DNA of 64,000 nt, from NCBI RefSeq assembly GCF_964283195.1, contig NZ_CAXYLH010000001.1; one strand, 5' to 3'. The position numbers and the translations under genes were made by a program. How positions within the stretch are numbered: position 1 is the stretch's first letter; each line of letters begins with the position of its first letter. Under the pieces are notes generated by a model. The model saw only the letters and a list, made by a program, of their open reading frames with translations. It was not told the origin of the DNA and searched no databases. Shown here one piece after another: positions 1 to 7,591 of the stretch. The DNA is from Paratractidigestivibacter sp003150175. Its GTDB lineage: Bacteria; Actinomycetota; Coriobacteriia; Coriobacteriales; Atopobiaceae.

Positions 1-596
1 CCCACGAAGCAGATCCCGTCGGAGTCGGGTTTGCGCTCGAGCCCGAGGCCGCGCTCGGCGACCATGCGCCTGACCTCGGCTTTGTTCTGAATGTCGCCTA
101 TGGGGAAGAGCGTGCGCGCGAGCACGTCCTCGCCCACGCGCCACAGGAAGTACGTCTGGTCCTTGTGCTCGTCGGCGGCGCGGAGGAGGTGGGTTCGCCC
201 GTCCGCGGCCTTCTTCACGCGCCCGTAGTGGCCTGTGGCCACATAGTCGGCGCCCGCGGCGAACGCCTTCTGGGCGAAGGTGCCGAACTTGATGGTCTGG
301 TTGCACATGACGTCGGGGTTCGGCGTGAGGCCGTGCGCATAAGCGTCGACGAGGTAGTCGACGACGGTCGCCTTGTACTCGGCCTCGCAGTCCCAGACCT
401 CGAGGTCGATGCCCAGGCTCACCGCCACGCGCTCGGCATCGGCGAGGTCGTCCGCCCAGGCGCACTTGAAGCCGGGCAGGTCGCGCGACCAGTTGCGCAT
501 ATAGACGGCGGTCACGTCGTGGCCCGCCTCGCACAGCAGCGCGCAAGCGAGCGCGGAGTCGACGCCGCCGGAAAGACCAGCATAGACGCGCGCCAT
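1..596 (-). CDS. mnmA: tRNA-specific 2-thiouridylase MnmA, C-terminal part outside window
   Basis: MnmA activates C2 of the wobble uridine in tRNA Lys/Glu/Gln with ATP and inserts sulfur delivered from a cysteine desulfurase. About 198 N-terminal residues are visible. The PP-loop SGGVDS lies at residues 9-14, the first catalytic Cys is in MCNQTIKFG (C98), and the second is in DSDGICF (C196) right at the window edge. The ATG overlaps the TGA of the upstream desulfurase by one base (TGATG), so translation is coupled to its likely sulfur donor. The protein is truncated only by the window boundary. Identification is secure from the motifs. Confidence 0.95.
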   Translation of the reverse strand, partial: MARVYAGLSGGVDSALACALLCEAGHDVTAVYMRNWSRDLPGFKCAWADDLADAERVAVSLGIDLEVWDCEAEYKATVVDYLVDAYAHGLTPNPDVMCNQTIKFGTFAQKAFAAGADYVATGHYGRVKKAADGRTHLLRAADEHKDQTYFLWRVGEDVLARTLFPIGDIQNKAEVRRMVAERGLGLERKPDSDGICFV

Positions 597-1954
597 CAGG
601 CATCGCCCCTCTCTATACCTGGTTTCGGGCGGAAAGAAGTGCCCGCCGACCCGGTCCGAACGCCTTCGCCACGGGCAGCCCCGCCGCTTTCTTCGCTCCC
701 GCAGCGCCCCACGCGGGCCGCCTCGGCCCCCACGGCGCGCGCGATCGCGGCGGCGGCGTAGTCGACGTCCGCCTCGGTCGTCGGACGCCCGAGCGTGATG
801 CGCAGGCTGCCGGCGGCGACCTCGGCGGGAGCGCCCATGGCGGCGAGCACGTGCGACGAGCGCATCTTGCTCGCGGCGCAGGCCGACCCCGTTCCCACGC
901 TCACGCCCTCGCGCTCGAGCGCGATCACGAGCCGGCGCGCCTCGAGCCCCGGGAAGCTGATGTGCAGAAGCCCCGGAAGGCGCAGCTTGCCCTGGCGCGG
1001 GCCGGACACGACGGCCCAGCCGAACTCCCCGCACAGGGCGCGCTGCAGGCGGTCGCGCAGGCGGGCGAGCCGGCGCGCCTCCTCGCCCCGCCGCGCCGCG
1101 GTGAGCTCGAGCGCCTTCGCGAAGCCGATCACGCCGGCGACGTTCTCGGTCCCCGAGCGCACGCCGTTCTCCTGCCCGCCGCCAAGCACGAGCGGCCGCA
1201 GGGCCACGTCGTCGGAGGACCACAGGAGCCCCACCTGCTTGGGGCCATAGATCTTCGCTGCCGAGAGGGTCAGCATATCGCACCCGAGCGTGCCCACGTT
1301 GACGGCGAGCGAGCCCGCCGCCTGTGAGGCGTCGGTATGGAGCCAGATCGGCTCCCGCTCCCCCGCCGCCAGGCGCCGGTCGCGCTCCGCGGCGACGACG
1401 CGCGCGATCTCGCGCACGGGCTGCACCGCGCCGACCTCTCCGTTGGCAAGCTCGACCGAGACGAGCCTCGTCGCGGGCGTGATCGCGGCGGCGACGTCTG
1501 CGGCGCTGACGCGGCCGTCGGGCCCCACGCCCACGACCGCGCACCCGCCGCCCGCGGCCGCCGCGCACGCGAGCACGCTCTCGTGCTCGACGGCGTCCAC
1601 GACCACATGGGCGTCCGGGCCCGCCGCTGCGAAGGCGAGGTTGTTCGCCTCGGTGGCGCCCGCGGTGAAGGTCACGTTGCCGGGGCGGGCGCCGATGGCG
1701 TGGGCGCACGCAGCGCGCGCATCCTCGACGTCGGCTCGGACGGCTCGGGCGGCGGCATAGGGCGCGCTCGGGTTCTCGAACGCATCTGTGAAGTAGGGCA
1801 ACATCGCGTCGACGACCTCGGGGTCCATCGGCGTGGCGGCGGCGTAGTCCAGGTAGACGGGGCGACGATCGGCCGAAGCGGCGCCGGCAGCCCCCGCGAC
1901 CCCGGCGGTACCGACTGCCCCAAGGGTTTCTTGCCCGGTATAAGCGAACGTCAC
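596..1954 (-). CDS. iscS: Cysteine desulfurase (NifS/IscS family)
   Basis: A PLP enzyme that removes sulfur from cysteine for tRNA thiolation and probably Fe-S assembly. The substrate-site His is H124 (EHESVL). The PLP lysine is K234 in SAAKIYGPKQ, where many family members have SxHK. The catalytic Cys is C359 in GTGSACAAS. An Ala/Gly-rich extension of about 30 residues precedes the core, and a Gly/Arg-rich tail follows it. The GTG start overlaps the TGA of the upstream membrane-protein gene (GTGA), and the stop overlaps mnmA, so the three genes form one unit. No iscU gene is adjacent, which favours tRNA thiolation as the main job. The iscS or nifS symbol is a convention choice. Confidence 0.9.
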   Translation of the reverse strand: MTFAYTGQETLGAVGTAGVAGAAGAASADRRPVYLDYAAATPMDPEVVDAMLPYFTDAFENPSAPYAAARAVRADVEDARAACAHAIGARPGNVTFTAGATEANNLAFAAAGPDAHVVVDAVEHESVLACAAAAGGGCAVVGVGPDGRVSAADVAAAITPATRLVSVELANGEVGAVQPVREIARVVAAERDRRLAAGEREPIWLHTDASQAAGSLAVNVGTLGCDMLTLSAAKIYGPKQVGLLWSSDDVALRPLVLGGGQENGVRSGTENVAGVIGFAKALELTAARRGEEARRLARLRDRLQRALCGEFGWAVVSGPRQGKLRLPGLLHISFPGLEARRLVIALEREGVSVGTGSACAASKMRSSHVLAAMGAPAEVAAGSLRITLGRPTTEADVDYAAAAIARAVGAEAARVGRCGSEESGGAARGEGVRTGSAGTSFRPKPGIERGDA

Positions 1955-2862
1955 TGGGAATCCCTCTCGTCGCCGATCTTCAGGTTCTCAAAGCGCCCAG
2001 AGATGAACTCGTCGCTGTAGTGCGTGTCCACCCACTGCTCAAAGGCGTTCGCGGGCGGCACGCCGGCGTCGCGGGCGGACTTGCGGTTGAAGCACACGAG
2101 CGTCATGCCGATGTCCGCCACGAGGTAGACCGCCACAAGCGTGACGAAGAGGATCTGCCGCTGCGAGGTGGGCATGCCGATCTGGTAGAGCAGCTTCGGC
2201 ATGATCAGGCGCGTCCACACGATGCCCAGAAGCCCCCAGAAAAAGAGGAACCGCCACGCAACCCACTGGGTGATGTGGTCGGGCAGGTAGGCGTAGGTCC
2301 AGGACTCCGCGTGGAAGAGCGTCTCCATGCCCCAACCGGTCACCTGCTCGAGGCCGCCTCCGATGGCCGCGGAGATGAGGAAGACCTGCCAGGTCTTCGC
2401 GCCGTGGCGACGCATCTGGAAGCAAAGCACGGTCAGGAGCACGGCGCCGGTGCCGTACAGCGGGCTGAAGGGTCCCCACACGAGGCCGACGCGGTTCTCC
2501 GTGAGGCCCGCGGTGACGAGCATCCAGGCCTCCTCGAGCAGCAGGCCGCCCATGCACCCGAGGAAAAAGATGATGATGACCTGATACCAGCCGAGATGCA
2601 TGTTGTCGAGGTACTCGTCGACGGCCTCGTTGGCGGCCTGCCAGCGGGCGAACACACGGGCGAGGCCGCGCTTCTGGCTCGCGCGGGCCATCTCGCGGTC
2701 GAGGGCGTCGTCGGACTCGACCATCGCGCGGACGGCGGGCTCGAGGTCCTCCTCGTCGATGCTGCGGCCGCGCTGGAGCCACTCGGCGAAGTAGACGACC
2801 ACACGGACGAAGCCGCGCACGATCTCGATGAGAAGGACGAGCAGAAGTAGGGTGTACAGCAT
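1951..2862 (-). CDS. Multi-pass membrane protein, PF06541-type (putative ABC-transporter type IV family)
   Basis: A 303-residue membrane protein. The N-terminal segment MLYTLLLLVLLIEIVRGFV is hydrophobic and is followed by a charged cytoplasmic stretch (about residues 30-90). Several more membrane segments follow, with conserved-looking GGLLLEEAWM, GPFSPLYGTGA and GGGLEQVTGW motifs typical of the CmpB/PF06541 family, whose function is unknown. ATG 2862 was chosen because GGAG lies upstream in CTAGGAGCC; a longer frame to 2976 has no ribosome site and enters the terminator of the neighbouring tRNA. It is the first gene of the unit with the desulfurase and mnmA. Substrate and role are not predictable. 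Confidence 0.75.
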   Translation of the reverse strand: MLYTLLLLVLLIEIVRGFVRVVVYFAEWLQRGRSIDEEDLEPAVRAMVESDDALDREMARASQKRGLARVFARWQAANEAVDEYLDNMHLGWYQVIIIFFLGCMGGLLLEEAWMLVTAGLTENRVGLVWGPFSPLYGTGAVLLTVLCFQMRRHGAKTWQVFLISAAIGGGLEQVTGWGMETLFHAESWTYAYLPDHITQWVAWRFLFFWGLLGIVWTRLIMPKLLYQIGMPTSQRQILFVTLVAVYLVADIGMTLVCFNRKSARDAGVPPANAFEQWVDTHYSDEFISGRFENLKIGDERDSQ

Positions 2863-2944
2863 AGGGGTAAGGGCTCCTAGCGACGTCGGACGGGCAGCGT
2901 TCTGCCTTTTGCGTCTATGGTAGCGCAGAGGGTGGCCCGGCAAG

Positions 2945-2971
2945 AAAAAAAGGCACCCCCGAAGGGGTGCC
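2945..2971 (-). terminator. Intrinsic terminator after tRNA-Cys
   Basis: Read on the minus strand, GGCACCCC, a TTCG loop, GGGGTGCC and then TTTTTTT begin 10 bases after the tRNA-Cys 3' end. Confidence 0.9.
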
Positions 2972-2980
2972 GTCAATTCC

Positions 2981-3054
2981 TGGAGGCGAAGCCCGGATTC
3001 GAACCGGGGGTGAGGGCTTTGCAGGCCCCTGCCTTACCACTTGGCCACTTCGCC
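2981..3054 (-). tRNA. tRNA-Cys(GCA)
   Basis: 74 nt with an encoded CCA. The acceptor arms GGCGAAG/CTTCGCC pair fully, the anticodon loop CTGCAAA gives GCA, and the T-loop TTCGAAT is canonical. It is followed by its own terminator. Confidence 0.95.
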
Positions 3055-3062
3055 ATATGAAA

Positions 3063-3082
3063 GAGGCCGGAAAACCGGCCTC
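3063..3082 (-). terminator. Hairpin upstream of tRNA-Cys, next to the sequence gap
   Basis: GAGGCCGG and CCGGCCTC pair around a TTTT loop (minus strand), followed only by TTTCAT. It is probably the terminator of a transcript whose gene lies in or beyond the N run. The weak T-tract keeps confidence low. Confidence 0.45.
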
Positions 3083-3092
3083 GGTGCTCACA

Positions 3093-3190
3093 NNNNNNNN
3101 NNNNNNNNNNNNNNNNNNNNNNNNNNNNNNNNNNNNNNNNNNNNNNNNNNNNNNNNNNNNNNNNNNNNNNNNNNNNNNNNNNNNNNNNNN
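3093..3190. other. Assembly gap (98 N)
   Basis: A run of 98 unknown bases between tRNA-Cys and the first tRNA-Gly. Any open frame through it is an artefact. The nearby repeated tRNA-Gly suggests a collapsed tRNA repeat; another tRNA (about 75 nt) could be hidden here. Confidence 0.98.
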
Positions 3191-3192
3191 CA

Positions 3193-3268
3193 TGGAGCGG
3201 GCTACGGGGTTCGAACCCGCGACCTCCACCTTGGCAAGGTGGCGCGCTACCAACTGCGCTAAGCCCGC
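3193..3268 (-). tRNA. tRNA-Gly(GCC), copy 1
   Basis: 76 nt with CCA encoded. Acceptor GCGGGCT/AGCCCGC, anticodon loop TTGCCAA (GCC), T-arm GCGGGTTCGAACCCCG. Identical to the copy at 3538-3613. The 5' flank carries a promoter with -35 TTGCGC. Confidence 0.95.
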
Positions 3269-3281
3269 AAGCGCAGGATTT

Positions 3282-3310
3282 AATATACGGGAACCACCGC
3301 GCTCGCGCAA
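3282..3310 (-). promoter_or_regulatory. Promoter of tRNA-Gly copy 1
   Basis: On the minus strand, -35 TTGCGC (3305-3310), a 17-base spacer and -10 TATATT (3282-3287), 14 bases before the tRNA 5' end. The block AAATTGGGGGTTGCGCGA is shared with the tRNA-Leu promoter. Confidence 0.8.
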
Positions 3311-3368
3311 CCCCCAATTTTGGGTTTTTCGGAAAAAAGTTCTCTGGGAATCGGGATGGCGACTTCAG

Positions 3369-3452
3369 GGGCGGTTCGAGACGGCGAATTGAAGGCAGCG
3401 GGCTCGAGGTCGCGGGTTCGAGGCTGCAGGCTCAAGCCCGCGGGCTCAAGAC
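3369..3452. repeat. Degenerate 14-bp tandem repeat between the tRNA-Gly copies
   Basis: Six successive 14-base units. The best ones are AGCGGGCTCGAGGT, CGCGGGTTCGAGGC, TGCAGGCTCAAGCC and CGCGGGCTCAAGAC at 3397-3452; two more divergent units lie at 3369-3396. Part of the unit (GGTCGCGGGTTCGA) equals the T-arm of the adjacent tRNA-Gly, in the opposite orientation to the gene. Confidence 0.75.
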
Positions 3453-3493
3453 AACCCGACAAAAACGACGATTTCTATGCGACCGCCGCGAGA

Positions 3494-3530
3494 CAAAAGA
3501 AAAGCGGTCGACCGAATGGCCGACCGCTTT
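3494..3530 (-). terminator. Intrinsic terminator after tRNA-Gly copy 2
   Basis: AAAGCGGTCG and CGACCGCTTT pair around a 10-base loop, followed on the minus strand by TTCTTTTG. It begins 8 bases after the tRNA 3' end. Confidence 0.85.
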
Positions 3531-3537
3531 GAATTCA

Positions 3538-3613
3538 TGGAGCGGGCTACGGGGTTCGAACCCGCGACCTCCACCTTGGCAAGGTGGCGCGCTACCAACT
3601 GCGCTAAGCCCGC
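3538..3613 (-). tRNA. tRNA-Gly(GCC), copy 2
   Basis: Identical in sequence to 3193-3268 (76 nt, CCA encoded, anticodon GCC) but with its own promoter and terminator, so it is an independent unit. Its 5' end faces the accessory cassette that begins at 3793. Confidence 0.95.
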
Positions 3614-3628
3614 GTGACGCGGGAAGTA

Positions 3629-3657
3629 ACTATACACGACCACCCAAAGGTGCGCAA
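3629..3657 (-). promoter_or_regulatory. Promoter of tRNA-Gly copy 2
   Basis: Minus strand: -35 TTGCGC (3652-3657), 17-base spacer, -10 TATAGT (3629-3634). It has the same -35 hexamer as the other two tRNA promoters seen. Confidence 0.85.
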
Positions 3658-3792
3658 GAACTTTTTCCGACTTTCTTTGACGAGGGCGGAATACGACTAT
3701 GAACGCACGTTGCCGCCTTTGCTACGGGTAGGATAGCTGCACCGGCATGTGAGCCAGCAGCTCGTCAATCGTCATGCTTTGGAGGCCATATA

Positions 3793-5718
3793 TTGAGCAC
3801 GGGAGCCACCCAAGAATTTGATCGCGCAACGTTTTTGCTGCGACGAGCTCCATTGCTGCTCGTCATGTGCTTTCCCCTTGTGCCTCACCACTTCGCATTC
3901 GTCGAGTTCTCCGTTCACGTCATGTGCGCGCCTTTGGCCTTCTCTCCGATTGCCGTCGCTTTTGCCTTTGCGCTTGTATCCAGCTCAAGGGTCCGGCATT
4001 CCGGCCTCCTTAGGCTCAGCTCCAAGTTTCTATTTGTCTCTGCCCTGATTCTTACAGGATGCGACATCGCCTATGTCGCTTGGAGACTCGGCCCCGACAT
4101 CCGGATGCCGATGGCGCTTCTGCAACCCGTAGACGTGTTTGCTCAATCGCTTCTTTTAACGTCAAGTGCCCTCTTGTCCGAGCGCGAGCCGACCGATGAC
4201 AGCTTTCCTCGCGATTCAAACCACAAGGCCAACGGCGCGGCCTTCGCTTTCGTCATTGGGGCCCTTCTCCCCCGAGTGCTCGGTTTGTTCAGCTTTGCGT
4301 TTCAAGGCTCAATCCCCGGGCAAATCGCCGTGTGCCTCGTCTCCGGGGCGATCGGATACTGCCTGCTCAATAGATTTAATCGGCGCGCCGGCAATTCCGA
4401 TCCCCAAATCACCGCGCCCCGCTCCGCCTTGCTCGGACTCTTGCTCTCTTCCACATTCGACGAGCTCACGCTAACCGCCCTGTGCAGCGCGCGGGTCAAT
4501 CTCGACTCTCAAAATGCCACCGCGCTCAGAGGCGCCGCACTCGGCTACGCCATAGTCTTCGCCGCCTATGTCCTCATCGCTTTGCTCGTGGGCATCATTC
4601 TTTGGCTACTCCTGCGTGCTCGGCCGCAGGACAACGGGGCCTCTCCGAGCGAGCCCTCGGCACCCACTCATAATCTCGAATCGCTCAGCGAGCGCCAGCG
4701 ACAAGTTCTGACCATGGCCTCCGACGGCCTGTCCGACACCGAAATCGCTCAGTCTCTTGGCCTGACGCTCGGCACCGTGAGCAACCATAAACGTCGAGGC
4801 CTCGAACGACTCGGCTTTTCCGGAGTCGCCGATCTCCGCGAGAACGACCACGCCCAAGACGCGCAGGCCGTTGCCGAGGTTCCGTCGCGGCGCCCCGTCG
4901 TCAAGGCAATCCTCGGAATCGTCGCCATGGCGCTTATCTGCATCGCGCCCTTCATCCCCGCCGCACCCGACACCGCATATTGCCTCGCTATTGTGCTTGG
5001 ACTCCTTACGAGCCTCGCCTCAATGGTCCTATCCCAATCGCATTCGCGCGGGTCCACGGACCACCAGAGTAAAGAAGCGCAGGAGCTGCAATCGAGCATT
5101 TGCGCCTTCTCCTTTGTCCTCGGCATAGGGATTGCCTTGTGCTGGTCCTTCCCAAACACGGTCACCGCCATCGCCATCTGCGCATCGGTTATTCTCATGG
5201 TCGGCGTGTCATTTTCCGGTTGGATTGCGACCAAGGGCGCCGCGGGGCCCCGCAGCAGCGGTCTCCGAATCGCGGACGATATGACCCTGCACGCAACCCT
5301 TGCATTTCTGGCGGCGGGGCTGATTCTCGCCGCGCACGCATCCCAGCTTCTCGGCATGCTGCCCGCCACGGCGTCACGCTGCCATCTCGTAACCCAACTA
5401 TGCGTTGCCATCACGGCCGTGAGGCCAACCGGCATTCTGATACGCCTCGGTCGAGTCAACGCCGCCAGCGAAGCGCCCGTAGACGTCTCGACGCATACAA
5501 AGGCTTTCCTCAGATCAAAAGGCGTCGGAGACCTGGAGGCCGAGGTTCTCGCGCTCTCGGCACAGGGCTACACAAGGCCTCAGATCTGCGACCTGCTTCA
5601 CATCGCCGCGGGCACCGTGAACAGCTGCCGAGCCTCCGCCTACAAGAAGCTCGGCATCCACAGCAAGAACGAACTCCTTCGATTGCTTGAGGAAACCGCA
5701 GGTAAAGACTGTCGTTAA
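3793..5718 (+). CDS. Membrane-embedded LuxR-type regulator with two membrane-plus-HTH modules
   Basis: 641 residues. Module 1 has about seven hydrophobic segments (roughly residues 15-280), then a LuxR HTH near 297-345 (LSERQRQVLTMASDGLSDTE ending in a VSNHKRRGLERLGF recognition region). Module 2 has about four to six hydrophobic segments (roughly 370-555), then a second LuxR HTH near 580-636 (DLEAEVLALSAQGYTRPQIC, then GTVNSCRASAYKKLGI). Multi-membrane LuxR regulators with one C-terminal HTH are common in Coriobacteriia; two in one chain is unusual. No receiver domain is present. The TTG start has GGAGG 7 bases upstream. It is the first gene of the peptide/ABC cassette, so it probably senses an envelope signal and controls that cassette. 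The ligand is unknown. Confidence 0.8.
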   Translation: MSTGATQEFDRATFLLRRAPLLLVMCFPLVPHHFAFVEFSVHVMCAPLAFSPIAVAFAFALVSSSRVRHSGLLRLSSKFLFVSALILTGCDIAYVAWRLGPDIRMPMALLQPVDVFAQSLLLTSSALLSEREPTDDSFPRDSNHKANGAAFAFVIGALLPRVLGLFSFAFQGSIPGQIAVCLVSGAIGYCLLNRFNRRAGNSDPQITAPRSALLGLLLSSTFDELTLTALCSARVNLDSQNATALRGAALGYAIVFAAYVLIALLVGIILWLLLRARPQDNGASPSEPSAPTHNLESLSERQRQVLTMASDGLSDTEIAQSLGLTLGTVSNHKRRGLERLGFSGVADLRENDHAQDAQAVAEVPSRRPVVKAILGIVAMALICIAPFIPAAPDTAYCLAIVLGLLTSLASMVLSQSHSRGSTDHQSKEAQELQSSICAFSFVLGIGIALCWSFPNTVTAIAICASVILMVGVSFSGWIATKGAAGPRSSGLRIADDMTLHATLAFLAAGLILAAHASQLLGMLPATASRCHLVTQLCVAITAVRPTGILIRLGRVNAASEAPVDVSTHTKAFLRSKGVGDLEAEVLALSAQGYTRPQICDLLHIAAGTVNSCRASAYKKLGIHSKNELLRLLEETAGKDCR

Positions 5719-5819
5719 AACCGCATATCCCCTCGACACCCAACGTCGCGGCCTCCATAGGTAGACTCCCTCTCGAGCGCTCAAATCCAACTGAAATCCT
5801 GAAAGAACGGAGTTGAGCA

Positions 5820-6269
5820 ATGGAGACCAGCACTCAAAAGAAAAAGCAAGTAATTGTTGCCGTTGCAGCCTCATTTCTTTTGCTTAGTATTGCCTTCGCG
5901 CCAACCGCGACCCTAGCCATCGATAACAACAACTCCAACGAGGACTATCACTCATTCGCCTATTCCCACAACGTCACAAAGACTCGAGCTCGCGAAAAAA
6001 AGGATGCCTCAAAGAGTTGGAATTACTGCACTCAGGTCACCAATGGAGCGACACATACAGTGGAGGTCGCGGCAAACAGAAACAACGAGACATATTTTGT
6101 CGGTAGCCCAGTCTACACCTGGACCCCTGGCCAATCTGGTTATCTGACCAACAACGTCTATGAATACGGGTATCGCTGGGCCCAGCTCTGGTTCAACAAC
6201 ATAACCGGAAACAACATAACCATCAGTGGGCAATGGAGCCCTGATAACTACAGAGGCATCGGACTCTAG
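5820..6269 (+). CDS. Small exported protein of the ABC cassette (DUF2712-like, tentative)
   Basis: 149 residues. The signal peptide has KKK followed by the hydrophobic core VIVAVAASFLLLSIAFAP and a likely cleavage after ATLA, leaving about 115 residues. The mature part is rich in Asn, Tyr and Thr, has one Cys (WNYCTQ), and ends with ISGQWSPDNY, which resembles my recollection of small exported DUF2712 proteins from Firmicutes. It does not fit lactococcin 972 well. GGAG lies 7 bases before ATG. It sits 101 bases after the LuxR regulator and is separated from the transporter genes by a large hairpin. It may be the substrate of, or the signal handled by, the downstream transporter. Function unknown. 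Confidence 0.7.
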   Translation: METSTQKKKQVIVAVAASFLLLSIAFAPTATLAIDNNNSNEDYHSFAYSHNVTKTRAREKKDASKSWNYCTQVTNGATHTVEVAANRNNETYFVGSPVYTWTPGQSGYLTNNVYEYGYRWAQLWFNNITGNNITISGQWSPDNYRGIGL

Positions 6270-6292
6270 CTGCAATCAACCTGTTTTGGTGG

Positions 6293-6335
6293 GATCGGCG
6301 CCGCTCGGCAACCTCACCCGAGGCCGGCGCCGATC
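6293..6335 (+). promoter_or_regulatory. Long stem-loop between the exported-protein gene and the ABC genes
   Basis: GATCGGCGCC (6293-6302) pairs perfectly with GGCGCCGATC (6326-6335), and an inner CTCGG/CCGAG adds to the stem. It lies 23 bases after the stop and 19 bases before the next ATG. No T-tract follows (TCACAAG), so it is more likely a processing/stability element or partial attenuator than a full terminator. This would favour high expression of the exported protein over the transporter. Confidence 0.7.
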
Positions 6336-6354
6336 TCACAAGAAAGGACGCGCG

Positions 6355-6999
6355 ATGCTTGTTGAAATCAGGGATTACACGAAGATCATCCAAGGCGTCA
6401 CGGTGCTGGACAAAGTGAGCCTTACCTTGGAAAGCGGGAAGATCTACGGCGTGAAAGGCAAGAACGGCTCGGGCAAAACGATGCTGTTGCGGGCATTGGC
6501 CGGTTTGATCTATCCGACGGCAGGCTCCCTTCTTATTGATGGCACGCCGCTCGAGAAAGGTCATTTTCCCCCGAGCGTTGGCGCGCTCATCGAAACCCCC
6601 TCGTTTGTGCCGAACAGAACCGGGCTATCGAACCTCCTGGAGATCTCCGAGATCAAGGGTCTGATATCGGACCAAACAGTGGCCCGGGCGCTTCAAGCCG
6701 TCGGTCTCGACCCCAAAGACCCCAGACCGGTCAGAAAGTACTCGCTGGGAATGCGCCAGCGGCTTGGAATAGCCTGCGCGGTCATGGAGCGGCCCTCGCT
6801 TCTGCTTCTCGACGAACCGGTAAACGCCCTCGACCCCGCCGGCGTCGAGATGGCGTGCCGACTCTTTGACGGCGCAAGGCGCCACGGTGCGATCGTCGTC
6901 ATCGCCTGTCACGACTCGGAGGAGCTCGAGGGGCTCTTCGACGAGCGCATCGACCTTTCGGACGGCAGGATTGTCGGGAGACGATGCCCCCATGAATAA
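6355..6999 (+). CDS. ABC transporter ATP-binding protein (BcrA/LanF-like)
   Basis: 214 residues. Walker A GKNGSGKT, a Q-loop region GALIETPSFVPNRTGLSNL typical of the BcrA/lantibiotic-immunity subfamily, a degenerate signature SLGMRQR, Walker B LLLLDEPVNALD and a switch His in VIACHD. All catalytic motifs are intact. ATG 6355 was chosen because AAAGGA precedes it; a longer frame reads back into the upstream gene and hairpin. The stop overlaps the next gene by 8 bases (ATGAATAA). It presumably powers the three downstream permeases. Peptide export, immunity or resistance are all compatible with the family. Confidence 0.9.
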   Translation: MLVEIRDYTKIIQGVTVLDKVSLTLESGKIYGVKGKNGSGKTMLLRALAGLIYPTAGSLLIDGTPLEKGHFPPSVGALIETPSFVPNRTGLSNLLEISEIKGLISDQTVARALQAVGLDPKDPRPVRKYSLGMRQRLGIACAVMERPSLLLLDEPVNALDPAGVEMACRLFDGARRHGAIVVIACHDSEELEGLFDERIDLSDGRIVGRRCPHE

Positions 7000-7591
7000 G
7001 CGCAAGAAGAAAACTAGGGCGGTCCTTGCTGTGCTTCTTGCGGCTTTTGCCGCCCTCCTCTACGTCCATCGCTTCAAGGAAGTAAACGCCGGGATCAATT
7101 ACTCGGTCGAGAAGGCCCAAGTCGGAGAGCCTGTCCAAGCTAATCTAAGCGGCGCATCCAGCGACTCGCTTTCAACTATTACGGTCGCAAGTGCTCGCGA
7201 GCTCACACCGGACGAGCTCGCCGAACTCTCGGCCCGGCCTCCCCTCGAAGGCTATCTGGACGAAGATGCCCACGTCGTACTTATCTTCATCACCACCGAT
7301 GATGGCGAGGCGAGCACGGCGGAGGCAACGACCGGAATCTGCCTCCAATCCGGGGTCACCTCCTGGCAGTGCGACCCGATGATCGGCATCGAGCTGGCAG
7401 AGGATCCGCTGTCCACGATTGAGTCCGGCGGAGCCGCCATCGCTCTGGCGTATTTGGTCTCTCCCGCCCGATCCGGCGGGCAGGCCTGGGCCGACCTGAA
7501 CAACAAGGGCTTCTCTTTGGTCACCTCAACGTGGCCTCAGCGGGTGTCCGTCGAGCTTGGGAGGATTGAGCCGTGGTCGCTTACGAGCTAA
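6992..7591 (+). CDS. Single-pass extracytoplasmic accessory protein of the ABC cassette
   Basis: 199 residues. The N-terminus MNKRKKKTRAVLAVLLAAF is a basic stretch leading into one membrane segment; the remaining about 170 residues should face outside. They carry two Cys (GICLQ and WQCDP) that could form a disulfide. The layout resembles short membrane-anchored accessory proteins (DUF5028-like) found with BcrA-type transporters in Firmicutes, but this is recall, not a search. The gene overlaps the ATPase gene by 8 bases and the next permease by 19 bases, so it is translated with them. A role in substrate capture or complex assembly is inferred. Confidence 0.65.
   Translation: MNKRKKKTRAVLAVLLAAFAALLYVHRFKEVNAGINYSVEKAQVGEPVQANLSGASSDSLSTITVASARELTPDELAELSARPPLEGYLDEDAHVVLIFITTDDGEASTAEATTGICLQSGVTSWQCDPMIGIELAEDPLSTIESGGAAIALAYLVSPARSGGQAWADLNNKGFSLVTSTWPQRVSVELGRIEPWSLTS

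Noticed and set aside
2915..3392. Frames across the N run and the tRNA genes
   Set aside because: They translate unknown bases and tRNA sequence; not genes.
3538..3613. tRNA-Gly as an integration site for the 3.8-10.1 kb cassette
   Set aside because: The cassette lies on the 5' side of the tRNA, there is no integrase, and no tRNA 3'-end copy at the far side was found. The second tRNA-Gly is a complete gene on the other side.
5820..6269. Lactococcin 972-type bacteriocin
   Set aside because: Size, signal peptide and ABC context are similar, but the spacing of His/Trp/Ser residues does not fit that family; left as an exported protein of unknown function.
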